A stretch of 64,000 nt of DNA from Micromonospora sp. FIMYZ51 (GTDB lineage: Bacteria > Actinomycetota > Actinomycetes > Mycobacteriales > Micromonosporaceae), in contig NZ_CP134706.1 of the NCBI RefSeq assembly GCF_038246755.1, positions 4,030,001 through 4,094,000 of the forward strand. The letters are read 5' to 3'. Numbering within the stretch: position 1 is the first letter of the stretch; the number at the start of each line of letters is the position of its first letter. The notes beneath the pieces were generated by a model. That model saw only the letters and a list, made by a program, of their open reading frames with translations, made no database searches and had not been told where the DNA came from. Of the stretch, positions 17,785 through 28,540 are shown piece by piece. A program made the translations under genes and the position numbers.

Positions 17785-20070
17785 TCAGGTGGTGGGCACC
17801 AGCAGCGCGACGGGATAGGTGGCCAACAGGTCGGCCAGGCGGACCTGACCGTCACTGTAGACCTGCCCGGTGAACAGGCACGACATCTCGTTAACGGGCA
17901 ATGACAGGGTGGTTTCCCGCCAGCCGCCGGCCGCGGCCAGGCGCAGCGGCAGCCGGGTGGCGACGGCGAGTGCGCCGCCCCGGTCGAAGGCGACGGCGTG
18001 CCGGGCGGCCGGGCCGACCGCGATCACCGGCTGGTAGTCGCCGAACAGCTCCGGATGGTCGCGGCGGGCGCGCAGGGTCCGGGACACCACGAGCAGCTTC
18101 GCCGCGCCGGACTCGTCCACCGCCGGCTGCCAGCCGGCGTCGAGCCGGGCCAGCAGTTCCCGGCGTACGCCGAAGTCGACCGGGCGGCGGTTGTCCGGGT
18201 CGACCAGGGAGTTGTCCCACAGCTCGGTGCCCTGATAGGTGTCGGGCACCCCGGGCATGGCCAACTGGAGCAGCTTCTGGCCGAGCGAGTTGGACCAGCC
18301 CGGCGGGGTGATCTCGGCGGCGAACGCGGCCAGCTCCGCCGAGACGGCCGGGTCGTCGTAGATGGCGTCGACCAGGGCGTGCATGGCCTGCTCGAAGGCG
18401 GGGTCGGGGTCGGTCCAGCTGGTCGAGGCAGCGGCCTCCCGGGCGGCCTTCTCGGCGTACGCGTGCAAGCGCTCGCGTTCGATCGGCCAGGCGCCGACGG
18501 CGGTCTGCCAGAGCAGGTGGGCCAGGGCGGCGTCCGGCAGCGGCACCGCGGCCATCCACCGGGTGACCAGCTCGGCCCAGCGGTGCGGCAGCTCGGCGAG
18601 GACCGCGAGGCGGGCCCGGACGTCCTCGCCGCGCTTGGTGTCGTGGGTCGACAGGGTGGTCATGCTGGCCGGCCAGCGCTCGTGGTGGGCGGCGGCGAAG
18701 CGGTGGAAGCGGCCGGGTGGGGTGCCGAAGTGGGTGGGGCTGCCGCCGACCTCGTTGAGCGCGACGAACCGGGTCCACCGGTAGTAGGCGGTGTCCTCGA
18801 CGCCCTTGGCCATCACCGCGCCGGTGAACTGCGGGAAGCGGCGGGCCAACTCGTCGTCGGGATCGCGCAGCCGGCGGGTGACCGCGTCCAGCGCGCCGGT
18901 CAGGTCGATGCGGCGGCGGCCCGCCTCGGCGCGAGCGTTGGCCAGGTGCCGGACGCCCTCGGGCGGGTAGCCCCGGTAGACCGGAAACGCGGCGGCCAGT
19001 TCGGCGAGGGCGGCGCGGGCGGCGGCCCGGTCCACCTCGGGGGCGAGCCCGGCGAGCCGGTTCAGCTCGGCGGCGAGCAGCCGGGTGGCCGCGCCGAGTT
19101 TGGTGTCGTGGGTCAGGTCGGCCCAGGAGGTGGCCCGGCCGGTGAGCCGGGTGTCCAGGGCGGTGAAGTCGGCCTCGCCGTCGCCGTCGACGAAGAGCCC
19201 GCCGACCGCCGCGAGGGCGTCGTAGCCGGTGGTGCCGGCCACCGGCCAGTCCGGCAGCTCCTCGCCGTACTCCAGGATCTTCTCCACGATCAGCCAGGCG
19301 TTCGGCGCGGCGGCGCGCAACCGGGCCAGGTAGCCGGCCGGGTCGCGCAGCCCGTCGGGATGGTCGACCCGGATGCCGTCGATCTCGCCGGCCTGCGCCC
19401 AGGCCAGGATCAGCTCGTGGGTGGCGGCGAACACCGCCGGGTCCTCCACCCGCAGCCCGGCCAGGCTGGAAACGGCGAAGAACCGGCGGTACGTCAGCTC
19501 GGCGTCGCCGCGTCGCCAGGAGACCAGCTGGTAGTGCTGCCGCTCGTGCACCTGCATCGGGCTGCCGTCGCCGGTGCCGTCGGCGATCGGGAAACGGTGC
19601 TCGTGATAGCGCAGCTCCCCGTCGGCCAGCTTCAGGTCGTCGAGCGCGTCGGGGCGGTCGGCGAGCACCGGCAGCAGCAGCCGACCGGCGTCCCAGTCGA
19701 TGTCGAACCAGCTCGCGTACGCCGACTCGCGCCCCCGGCGCAGCACGTCCCACCAGGGCGGATTGGCCGCCGGCACGGCCACCCCGGCGTGGTTGGGCAC
19801 GATGTCCACGACCAGGCCGAGCCCGACCTCGCGCAGCGCCCGCAGCAGCCGCTGCCGGCCGGCCTCGCCGCCGATCTCCGGGTTGACCTGGCGGTGGTCG
19901 ACCACGTCGTAGCCGTGCGCGCTGCCCGGGGCGGCGGCCAGCAGCGGCGCGCTGTAGAGGTGGGTGACGCCGAGGTCGGCGAGGTAGCCGGCGATGCCGG
20001 CGGTGGTGTCCAGGTCGAAGCCGGGGCGGATCTGCACCCGGTAGGTCGCGCCGACGGGGTGCTCGGTCAT
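17785..20070 (-). CDS. treY: Malto-oligosyltrehalose synthase
   Basis: TreY (761 aa) turns the reducing end of glycogen-derived maltodextrins into a trehalose unit. The N-terminus TYRVQIRPGFDLDTTAGIAG is diagnostic. GH13 motifs are LVVDIVPNHAGV, the catalytic Asp in GIRVDHPDGLRDP, the Glu region LIVEKILEYGEELP, and the late LSTHDTKRGEDVRARL. The ATG at 20070 follows the glgX stop by a single base (TGA-G-ATG), so the two genes are almost certainly translationally coupled. Together with treZ it gives the TreY-TreZ trehalose route from glycogen. Confidence 0.97.
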   Translation of the reverse strand: MTEHPVGATYRVQIRPGFDLDTTAGIAGYLADLGVTHLYSAPLLAAAPGSAHGYDVVDHRQVNPEIGGEAGRQRLLRALREVGLGLVVDIVPNHAGVAVPAANPPWWDVLRRGRESAYASWFDIDWDAGRLLLPVLADRPDALDDLKLADGELRYHEHRFPIADGTGDGSPMQVHERQHYQLVSWRRGDAELTYRRFFAVSSLAGLRVEDPAVFAATHELILAWAQAGEIDGIRVDHPDGLRDPAGYLARLRAAAPNAWLIVEKILEYGEELPDWPVAGTTGYDALAAVGGLFVDGDGEADFTALDTRLTGRATSWADLTHDTKLGAATRLLAAELNRLAGLAPEVDRAAARAALAELAAAFPVYRGYPPEGVRHLANARAEAGRRRIDLTGALDAVTRRLRDPDDELARRFPQFTGAVMAKGVEDTAYYRWTRFVALNEVGGSPTHFGTPPGRFHRFAAAHHERWPASMTTLSTHDTKRGEDVRARLAVLAELPHRWAELVTRWMAAVPLPDAALAHLLWQTAVGAWPIERERLHAYAEKAAREAAASTSWTDPDPAFEQAMHALVDAIYDDPAVSAELAAFAAEITPPGWSNSLGQKLLQLAMPGVPDTYQGTELWDNSLVDPDNRRPVDFGVRRELLARLDAGWQPAVDESGAAKLLVVSRTLRARRDHPELFGDYQPVIAVGPAARHAVAFDRGGALAVATRLPLRLAAAGGWRETTLSLPVNEMSCLFTGQVYSDGQVRLADLLATYPVALLVPTT

Positions 20071-20071
20071 C

Positions 20072-22189
<2,118 letters not shown>

Positions 22190-22548
22190 CTCGCTCCTTC
22201 GGCCAAGAATCATGAGCGCGCCCGCACCATGAGCGCCCCGTCCGGGGCCCCCGGGCGGTACGCCCGGCGGTAATGCCCCGCACGGTCCGCCACCAATCCA
22301 TCCGATCGGGTGAATGCCTGGTATCCACCTGACTGATCCCGGATGAACCCTTGCGTGCCTTCGGTCACTGTGACCGTTCTCAAGGTGCAGAACCGGCCGG
22401 CATGACGTTTCCTTGTTCGCGGGCACGTGTCCGCGCGCCCGTTGATCCTCGCACCACCGGATGCGTACGCGCGTGTCCGAAACCCAATGCTGCTCTTTTC
22501 GCCGCCAACGATGCCGGCGCGCTTCCCGCTGCACGGACGGAGACTGAT
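22190..22548. other. 359-bp divergent promoter region of the glucan genes
   Basis: The region separates glgX from the GT4 gene and should carry both promoters. It holds a perfect palindrome at 22362-22376, several GC-rich inverted repeats near 22240-22275, and no convincing coding sequence. Confidence 0.5.
22362..22376. promoter_or_regulatory. Operator-like palindrome CGGTCAC-T-GTGACCG
   Basis: A perfect inverted repeat with 7-bp arms and a single central base sits midway between the divergent glgX and GT4 starts. It is a candidate control site for both glucan transcripts. The regulator is not identifiable from sequence. Confidence 0.5.
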
Positions 22549-23952
22549 GTGACGACCACGCGGGTCGGCGGGCGCGCCGCCACCGCCACGGACCGGCTGC
22601 ACCGCCCCACCCTCACCTCGCGGCCCCAACTCCCGACACCGCCCGGTCCGGCCACCCCGCCGCAGACCCGTCGCATCCTGATGCTGTCCTGGGAGTATCC
22701 GCCGGTGCTCGTGGGCGGGTTGGGCCGGCACGTGCACGCGCTGTCGGTGGCGCTGGCCGCCGCCGGGCACGAGGTCACCGTCGTCACCCGGCACGCCGAG
22801 GGCGCCCCGCTGGAGGAGTACGTCGACGGCGTCCGGGTGGTACGCGCCGCCGAGGACCCGGTCACCTTCCCACTGGCCACCGAGAGCCTGCTCGCCTGGA
22901 CGATGGCGTTCAACCACACGCTGACCCGGGCCGCGCTGCGCGCCGCCGCCGCCGGCGGATACGACGTGATCCACGCGCACGACTGGCTTGTCGCGCACAC
23001 CGCGATGACCCTGCGCGATCACCTGGACCTGCCGCTGGTCAGCACCATCCACGCCACCGAGGCGGGGCGGCACCAGGGCTGGCTGCCCGAGGAGATGAAC
23101 CGCACCATCCACGGCGTGGAGCACTGGCTCGGCGGCGAGTCGACCCGGGTGATCGTCTGCTCCGGTTACATGCGCGACGAGGTGACCGGGCTCTTCGGCG
23201 TACCGGCCGGCCGGGTCGACGTGGTGCCCAACGGGGTCGAGTCGCGACGCTGGCGGGTGCCGGCGCGGGCGGTGACCGACGCGAGGGCCCGCTTCGCCGG
23301 TGCCGGTCCGCTTGTCACCTTCGCCGGCCGGCTGGTCTACGAGAAGGGCGTACAGCACCTGCTCGCCGGGCTGCCCCGGCTGCGCGAGCGGCACCCGGGG
23401 CTGCGCGCGGTGATCGTCGGCGACGGCCCGTACCGGGCCGAGTTGGAGGCCGACGTGCACCGGTTGGGGCTGGCCGGCACGGTAAGCCTGCCCGGCTTCC
23501 TCGGCGGCACCGACCTGCCGGCGGTGATGGCCGCCTCGGACTGCTTCGCGGTGCCGAGCATCTACGAGCCGTTCGGCATGGTCGCGCTGGAAGGGGCCGC
23601 CGCCGGTGCGCCGCTCGCGGTCGCCGAGACCGGCGGCCTCGCCGAGATCGTCGAGCCGGAGGTGACCGGGATGACCTTCCGGCCCAACGACCCGGACGCG
23701 CTCGCCGACGCCGTACACGCTCTGCTCTCCGACACCGAGCGGGCCCGCGCCCTGGCCCGCCGTGCTCGCGCCATGGTGGACGAGCGGTACGGCTGGGCGG
23801 CGATCGCCAGCCGCACCGCGGCCACGTACGCCTCGGCGATCGCCCAGGCGCCGGGCTTCGTCGCCGAACGCGCCGCGCACCAGATGGCGCACGGCCGGGC
23901 CCGCCCCACGGTGCCGGAGGGCAACCTGCTGGCCGCCGCCGGTCTACGCTGA
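22549..23952 (+). CDS. GT4-family glycosyltransferase (glycogen-synthase-like)
   Basis: Predicted protein of 467 aa. After about 45 Pro/Thr-rich residues the GT-B fold starts with RRILMLSWEYPPVLVGGLGR, the Gly-rich nucleotide-sugar loop of GT4/GT5 enzymes. It continues with YDVIHAHDWLVAHTA, VTFAGRLVYEKGVQHLL and the EX7E motif in YEPFGMVALEG. The position next to glgX-treYZ suggests a role in alpha-glucan synthesis, for example GlgM-type chain building, but neither donor nor acceptor can be read from sequence. GTG 22549 has CGGAG 6-8 nt upstream; the frame open to 22351 lacks homology. Confidence 0.88.
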   Translation: MTTTRVGGRAATATDRLHRPTLTSRPQLPTPPGPATPPQTRRILMLSWEYPPVLVGGLGRHVHALSVALAAAGHEVTVVTRHAEGAPLEEYVDGVRVVRAAEDPVTFPLATESLLAWTMAFNHTLTRAALRAAAAGGYDVIHAHDWLVAHTAMTLRDHLDLPLVSTIHATEAGRHQGWLPEEMNRTIHGVEHWLGGESTRVIVCSGYMRDEVTGLFGVPAGRVDVVPNGVESRRWRVPARAVTDARARFAGAGPLVTFAGRLVYEKGVQHLLAGLPRLRERHPGLRAVIVGDGPYRAELEADVHRLGLAGTVSLPGFLGGTDLPAVMAASDCFAVPSIYEPFGMVALEGAAAGAPLAVAETGGLAEIVEPEVTGMTFRPNDPDALADAVHALLSDTERARALARRARAMVDERYGWAAIASRTAATYASAIAQAPGFVAERAAHQMAHGRARPTVPEGNLLAAAGLR

Positions 23953-24136
23953 GCCGTCGTCCCTCGTCCCTCGTTCCCTCGCCCGCACAGGCCATGGGGA
24001 ATCGTCCCGGAGTACCACCGCAGGCCGTTCGGTCAGCCCATTCTGCCGTTACGATCTTGTATCCGCACTGGTAAGCAGCTGTTCACATCCGACAGACTCG
24101 CACCATCCACGGGGGCGAAGTCGAGGAGGGTGTCGG

Positions 24137-24793
24137 TTGCGGGTGCTCCTGGTGGAAGACGATCTGCGGGTGTCGGCGGGGCTCGCCTCGGCGCTGCGAC
24201 GGCGGGGGCACGAGGTGACGCAGGCGGTCACGGCCGCGGAGGCGGTCGAGGCGGACCGGGTCGATCTCATTCTGCTCGACATGAATCTGCCCGACCGGGA
24301 CGGTTTGGAGGTGTGCCGGCGGATCCGCCAGCACGACGAGGTGGTCGCCATCATCGCGGTGACCGCCCGAGGCGAGGAACAGGACCGGGTGGCCGGGCTG
24401 CGCGCCGGTGCCGACGACTACGTGGTGAAGCCGTTCTCGATGGTCGAGTTGCAGGCACGCATCGAGGCGGTGATGCGGCGGACCTCGCGTACCGTCCGGA
24501 CGTCGACGGCGTTGCAGGCCGGTCCGCTGCGCATCGACGTCGACGCCCGGCGGGTCTGGGTCGCCGACCGCGAGGTCGGGCTCTCCCGCAAGGAGTTCGA
24601 CCTGCTGGTGGCCCTGGCCCGGCAGGCGGGCACGGTGGTGCCCCGGGACCGGCTGCAACTGGAGGTCTGGCAGACCACCTGGGCCACCCGGCACAACCTC
24701 GACGTCCACGTCGCGGCACTGCGCGCCAAACTGGACGACCCGGGTCTGGTGGAGACGGTACGCGGCGTCGGCTACCGGCTGCGCGCCGACTGA
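24137..24793 (+). CDS. OmpR-family response regulator (orphan)
   Basis: Predicted protein of 218 aa. The receiver domain has the acidic pair in VLLVEDDLRV, the phospho-acceptor Asp in LILLDMNLPDRDG, and Lys in YVVKPFSM. The C-terminal winged helix is typical of OmpR/PhoB (GLSRKEFDLLVALARQAGTV, HNLDVHVAALRAKLDD, TVRGVGYRLRAD). GAGGAGGG lies 6 nt before TTG 24137; the GTG at 24143 is an alternative. No histidine kinase is adjacent, so partner and targets are unknown; the neighbouring glucan genes are possible targets. Confidence 0.92.
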   Translation: MRVLLVEDDLRVSAGLASALRRRGHEVTQAVTAAEAVEADRVDLILLDMNLPDRDGLEVCRRIRQHDEVVAIIAVTARGEEQDRVAGLRAGADDYVVKPFSMVELQARIEAVMRRTSRTVRTSTALQAGPLRIDVDARRVWVADREVGLSRKEFDLLVALARQAGTVVPRDRLQLEVWQTTWATRHNLDVHVAALRAKLDDPGLVETVRGVGYRLRAD

Positions 24794-24796
24794 GCC

Positions 24797-24917
24797 ACCG
24801 CCGGGCAGCCCCGGCCCGGCACGACCGCCGGGCAGCCCCGGCCCGGCACGACCGCCGGGCAGCCCCGGCCGGGCCCGGCCGCCGGGCAGCCCGGCCGGGC
24901 CCGGCCGCCGGGCCAGG
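24797..24917. repeat. 27-bp GC-rich tandem repeat between convergent genes
   Basis: About 4.5 units of ACCGCCGGGCAGCCCCGGCC plus CGGCACG start at 24797, 24824, 24851, 24878 and 24904, later ones slightly decayed. Each unit contains GCCGGGC/GCCCGGC complements and can fold, so the array may serve as the terminator region between the response regulator and the serine hydrolase. Confidence 0.8.
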
Positions 24918-24928
24918 CTGCCATGCTC

Positions 24929-26101
24929 CTATTCGGAACCGCAGATCACGTCGTCCATCAGCCGGAAGGTACGCCCGTACACGGCGAGCGCCTCGGCGTC
25001 GGCGGCGAGCTGCGTGGTCAGGGACAGCACCGCGACCCGTTCGCCGTCCGGGGAGACCCCGTTTGCGGTGCTGACGCCCGGTACGTCGCCGCCGTGCGAC
25101 CAGTAGCCACCGCACCGGTTCGGGGTGAACATGATGCCCAGGCCGTACCGCGCACCGGGCACGAGGTCCTGAAAGGTGTCGGCGAGCACGGTGTCGTGCA
25201 GCTGCGCCATCTGGCGAGGCTTGAGCAGCTGGCCGCGTTGCAGCGCCTGCCAGAAACGGGCCAGGTCGCTCGGTGTGCTGATCATGTTGCCGGCCGCGCC
25301 GGCAGCGGTCGGGTTCCACGCAGTGGTGTCCGTCAGGGTGCCGCCCGGGACCCACTGCTGGTAGCCCTTGGCGTGCGGTGCCGGCAGGAACGGCCAGTCG
25401 CCCGGCACCGAGGTGCGCCGCAGACCGAGCGGCTGGAGGATCCGGCTGCGTACCTCCACCGCCCACGACCGGCCGGTCACCCGCTCGATGATCATCCCGG
25501 CCAGTAGGTAGTTGGTGTTGGAGTAGTCCCACCTGGTGCCGGGCGCGAAGCCGGGCCCGTGCCGCATCGCCAGGGCGACCAGGTCGGCTGCCTCGTGATG
25601 GTCGAACCGGTGCGCCAGGTATCCCTCGTAGCTGCGCAGTACCGCGAGGTCGTTCGTGTAGTTGTAGAGGCCGCTGGTGTGCTGAAGAAGATGACGGACG
25701 GTGATCCGACGGCCGTCGTTGCCGTTGCCGGCGACGACGCCCGGCAGCCAACGCTCGACGGTGTCGTCCAACGACAGTTTCCGCTCGCCGACCAGTTGCA
25801 GCACCACGACGGCGACGAAGGTCTTGGTGTTGCTACCGATCCGGAAGTGCCCGTCGGTCGGCACCGGCGTGCCGCGCCTGAGGTCCCCGACGCCGGCTCG
25901 GGCCCGGCTGAGCACGCCGTCGACCCGGGTCAGCCCCTGCACGCCGGTGATGCCGAGGTCGTGCAGATCGTCGACCGCCAGCTGAAGCCGCCGCTGATCG
26001 TCGCCGACCGGTCTCGCGGCGACCGGCACCGCGCCGCCGGTGACGACCAGCGCCGCCGCCAACGCGACGGTCAGGCCCCACCGGCCGAGATGTCCGCGCA
26101 T
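24929..26101 (-). CDS. Secreted serine hydrolase (class C beta-lactamase / D-alanyl-D-alanine carboxypeptidase family)
   Basis: Predicted protein of 390 aa with a signal peptide (LTVALAAALVVTGGAVPVAA). The penicillin-binding fold is complete: SxxK in RIGSNTKTFV, the tyrosine motif in WDYSNTNYLLAGMIIERVTG, and the HxG triad in YWSHGGDVPG. This set fits Streptomyces R61-type DD-carboxypeptidases or related esterases more than antibiotic-degrading enzymes, though the two cannot be separated by eye. GGGAGGA lies 6 nt before ATG 26101. It diverges from the M14 carboxypeptidase, so both may act outside the cell on peptides. Confidence 0.9.
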   Translation of the reverse strand: MRGHLGRWGLTVALAAALVVTGGAVPVAARPVGDDQRRLQLAVDDLHDLGITGVQGLTRVDGVLSRARAGVGDLRRGTPVPTDGHFRIGSNTKTFVAVVVLQLVGERKLSLDDTVERWLPGVVAGNGNDGRRITVRHLLQHTSGLYNYTNDLAVLRSYEGYLAHRFDHHEAADLVALAMRHGPGFAPGTRWDYSNTNYLLAGMIIERVTGRSWAVEVRSRILQPLGLRRTSVPGDWPFLPAPHAKGYQQWVPGGTLTDTTAWNPTAAGAAGNMISTPSDLARFWQALQRGQLLKPRQMAQLHDTVLADTFQDLVPGARYGLGIMFTPNRCGGYWSHGGDVPGVSTANGVSPDGERVAVLSLTTQLAADAEALAVYGRTFRLMDDVICGSE

Positions 26102-26320
26102 GTCAGATCCTCCCATAATCGGGGACAGTGCCAGAAACCCGACCGTACGCGGCCATCGACGCCTTTCCATCCGGAGATCCACCCGGATCGAATCAGGGTG
26201 AACCCCACATCCGGTACGGGTCGCCAACCTCAGAGCATCCTCAAGAAACGCTGTTCGCGGGCCCGTGACCGAGCCGCGACGGGTGTGCTGGTCATACCCG
26301 ACCATTCCTCCTGTTTGGAG

Positions 26321-28453
26321 ATGCCCTTGCGATACAGACGGACAACGGCCGGTGTATTCACCGCCTTGCTCGCCGTCACCCTCGCGGCGACCGCACAACC
26401 CGCCCAGGCCCACGGTCAGCTGACGGCCACCACCGTGGAGCTGACGGTGGAACCGAACCAGGTCCAGGGCCTCACTGTCGTGCAGAGTGACGGTTACGCC
26501 ACCCTGGCCTGGACCCCGGTCGACGGGGCCACCGACTACCAGATCGAGCGCACCCCGATCGCCGCCGACGACACCGCCACCGGCAACCCGGTGATCGTCG
26601 GCCTCTGGCGGCCGAACCGTCAGATCAACAACCATGCGCCCACCTTCGCCGACGCCGGCTTCGTCCCCGGCGAACGGTTCCAGTGGCGGGTCCGGGCCCG
26701 GTTCGGCACCGAGGCGCAGCCGTACTCGGCCCCGGTCACCGGCACCACGAACGCGCACTGGGGTGACCCGAACACCCCGGGACAGAACCTGCGCACGCAG
26801 TGGGAGGACACGCTGGGTGCCCAGTACACAAGCGATGTCAACGAGTACGCCTACACCGCGGCGATCGACGAGCTGAGCGAGCGGGTTCGCGTGGTGGAGA
26901 TCGGCCGCACCATCCAGAACCGGCCGATAAACATGTTCGTCATCGGCTACCCGACCCCGCCGGCCACCCCGGAAGCCGTGGCCGCGACCAACCCGCTGCT
27001 GGTCAACTGCAACGTGCACGGCAACGAGCCCGGTGACCGCGAGGCCTGCTTCATCATGGCCCGGCAGCTCGCCTTCACCCAGGACCCGACCACGCTCGAC
27101 CGGCTGTCCAAGAGCACCATGCTGATCCTGCCGACGATCAACGGCGACGGCCGGGCGGCCAACAGCCGGGGCAACTCCACCGGCCAGGACCTCAACCGGG
27201 ACTACTCGCTGATCCGTCAGCCGGAGACCCAGGCCTTCGTGGAGATGGTCCGCGACTACCGGCCGATCGCCAGCTACGACGGCCACGAGTACGGCAACGC
27301 CAACACCGGCGACCTGCCGATGCTGTCGCCCCGGCACGCAAACGTGGCGCAGGGGATCTTCGACGAGTCGCAGGACATGATCGAGGGTCACATGTACACC
27401 GAGGGCGCCAAGGACGGCTGGTGGGCCTGCCCGTACGGCTGCACCGGGGCCAGCGTGGGGCTGGGCGAGGAGACCATCCTGCGCAACACCCTCGGCCTGA
27501 AGAACGTGGTCAACTCGCTGCTGGAGCTGCGCAGCTCCGGTGGCCCGACCCGGCCGAACGAGAGCAACACCGGCAACAACCGGCGGCGCAAGACGTACTC
27601 GGCGCTCTGGACGTTCAACCAGTTCATGGCGTACCACAGCGCGAACGTCGGTGACATCACCAAGGCCCGGGCGGACGCGATCAAGTTCCAGTCGGCGAAC
27701 ACCGGCCGGATCGTGTTCCGGGGCTCCCGACCCATCCCGGCGTACCCGGCTCCGCACCCGGGTGACACCCCGCCGCCGGTGGACGCACCGCGTGAGGACC
27801 GGATCCTCAACCAGCCGCCGTGCGCCTACAAGCTCACGGAGGCGCAGTACAACGGTGCCCGCACCGACGGCCCGAGCGGACGGCAGACCACCGTGGCCCA
27901 GCGCCTCGCCGCGCACGGCTGGAAGGTGATCAAGGTTGCCGACGGTTACCTCGTGCCGCTGTCGCAGCCGGAGCGGGGTCTGGTGCCGCTGCTGCTCGAC
28001 GAGCAGGCCGTCGAGGGCCTGGTCGCCGGGGAGCGGATCGCCCCCACCCTGACCGGTACCCACAACGGTCCGCTTACCGTTTCCGGCGTGGCCTGCCTCG
28101 CCGGTGCCACCGTCCGGGGCCCGATCACGGTCAAGGCCGGTGCCACGCTGATCGTCAACGGCACCTCGATCAACGGGCCGGTGAGCGCCTCCGGCGCGGC
28201 CGGCTTCGTGCTGACCGACAGCACGGTCAGCGGCCCGGTGAACGCCACCGGCACCCGTGGTCCGGTGGTGCTGGTCGGCAACAAGGTAAGCGGCCCGGTC
28301 AACGTGGTGAACAGCGTCGGCAGCGCACCGCTGGTTGCCGGCAACACCATCAACGGCCCGCTGAGCTGCACCGGCAACTCCGCCGAGCCGGTCAACCTGG
28401 AGGTGGCCAACTCGGTGAGCGGTCCGAAGTTCAGTCAGTGCGGACGCCTGTGA
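26321..28453 (+). CDS. Secreted M14 zinc carboxypeptidase with C-terminal beta-helix-like repeats
   Basis: Predicted protein of about 710 aa. It has a signal peptide (FTALLAVTLAATAQPAQAHG) and a fibronectin-III-like domain (about 50-140, ATLAWTPVDGATDYQIERTP). The M14 domain follows, with zinc ligands in NVHGNEPGDREA (HxxE) and SYDGHEYGN (His), plus LPTINGDGRAANSRGNSTGQ. The last 150 residues are short repeats of the form INGPVSASG, VSGPVNATG, VSGPVNVVN and INGPLSCTG, which look like a small beta-solenoid that may bind a surface or glycan. The TTG at 26327 is 6 nt from TTTGGAG and is an alternative start. Confidence 0.88.
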   Translation: MPLRYRRTTAGVFTALLAVTLAATAQPAQAHGQLTATTVELTVEPNQVQGLTVVQSDGYATLAWTPVDGATDYQIERTPIAADDTATGNPVIVGLWRPNRQINNHAPTFADAGFVPGERFQWRVRARFGTEAQPYSAPVTGTTNAHWGDPNTPGQNLRTQWEDTLGAQYTSDVNEYAYTAAIDELSERVRVVEIGRTIQNRPINMFVIGYPTPPATPEAVAATNPLLVNCNVHGNEPGDREACFIMARQLAFTQDPTTLDRLSKSTMLILPTINGDGRAANSRGNSTGQDLNRDYSLIRQPETQAFVEMVRDYRPIASYDGHEYGNANTGDLPMLSPRHANVAQGIFDESQDMIEGHMYTEGAKDGWWACPYGCTGASVGLGEETILRNTLGLKNVVNSLLELRSSGGPTRPNESNTGNNRRRKTYSALWTFNQFMAYHSANVGDITKARADAIKFQSANTGRIVFRGSRPIPAYPAPHPGDTPPPVDAPREDRILNQPPCAYKLTEAQYNGARTDGPSGRQTTVAQRLAAHGWKVIKVADGYLVPLSQPERGLVPLLLDEQAVEGLVAGERIAPTLTGTHNGPLTVSGVACLAGATVRGPITVKAGATLIVNGTSINGPVSASGAAGFVLTDSTVSGPVNATGTRGPVVLVGNKVSGPVNVVNSVGSAPLVAGNTINGPLSCTGNSAEPVNLEVANSVSGPKFSQCGRL

Positions 28454-28478
28454 GCTAACTGCATCTCGTACCCCCTTC

Positions 28479-28516
28479 GTACCGGCAGGCCGGATCCGCG
28501 CCCGGCCTGCCGGTAC
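28479..28516 (+). terminator. Strong hairpin after the M14 gene
   Basis: A perfect 15-bp stem (GTACCGGCAGGCCGG at 28479-28493 with 28502-28516) encloses 8 nt. It lies between the M14 stop and the FAS1 gene start on the same strand, so it is either a terminator or an attenuator in front of the FAS1 gene. Confidence 0.7.
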
Positions 28517-28540
28517 CTCCCGGAGCCGACTGGAGAAGAC

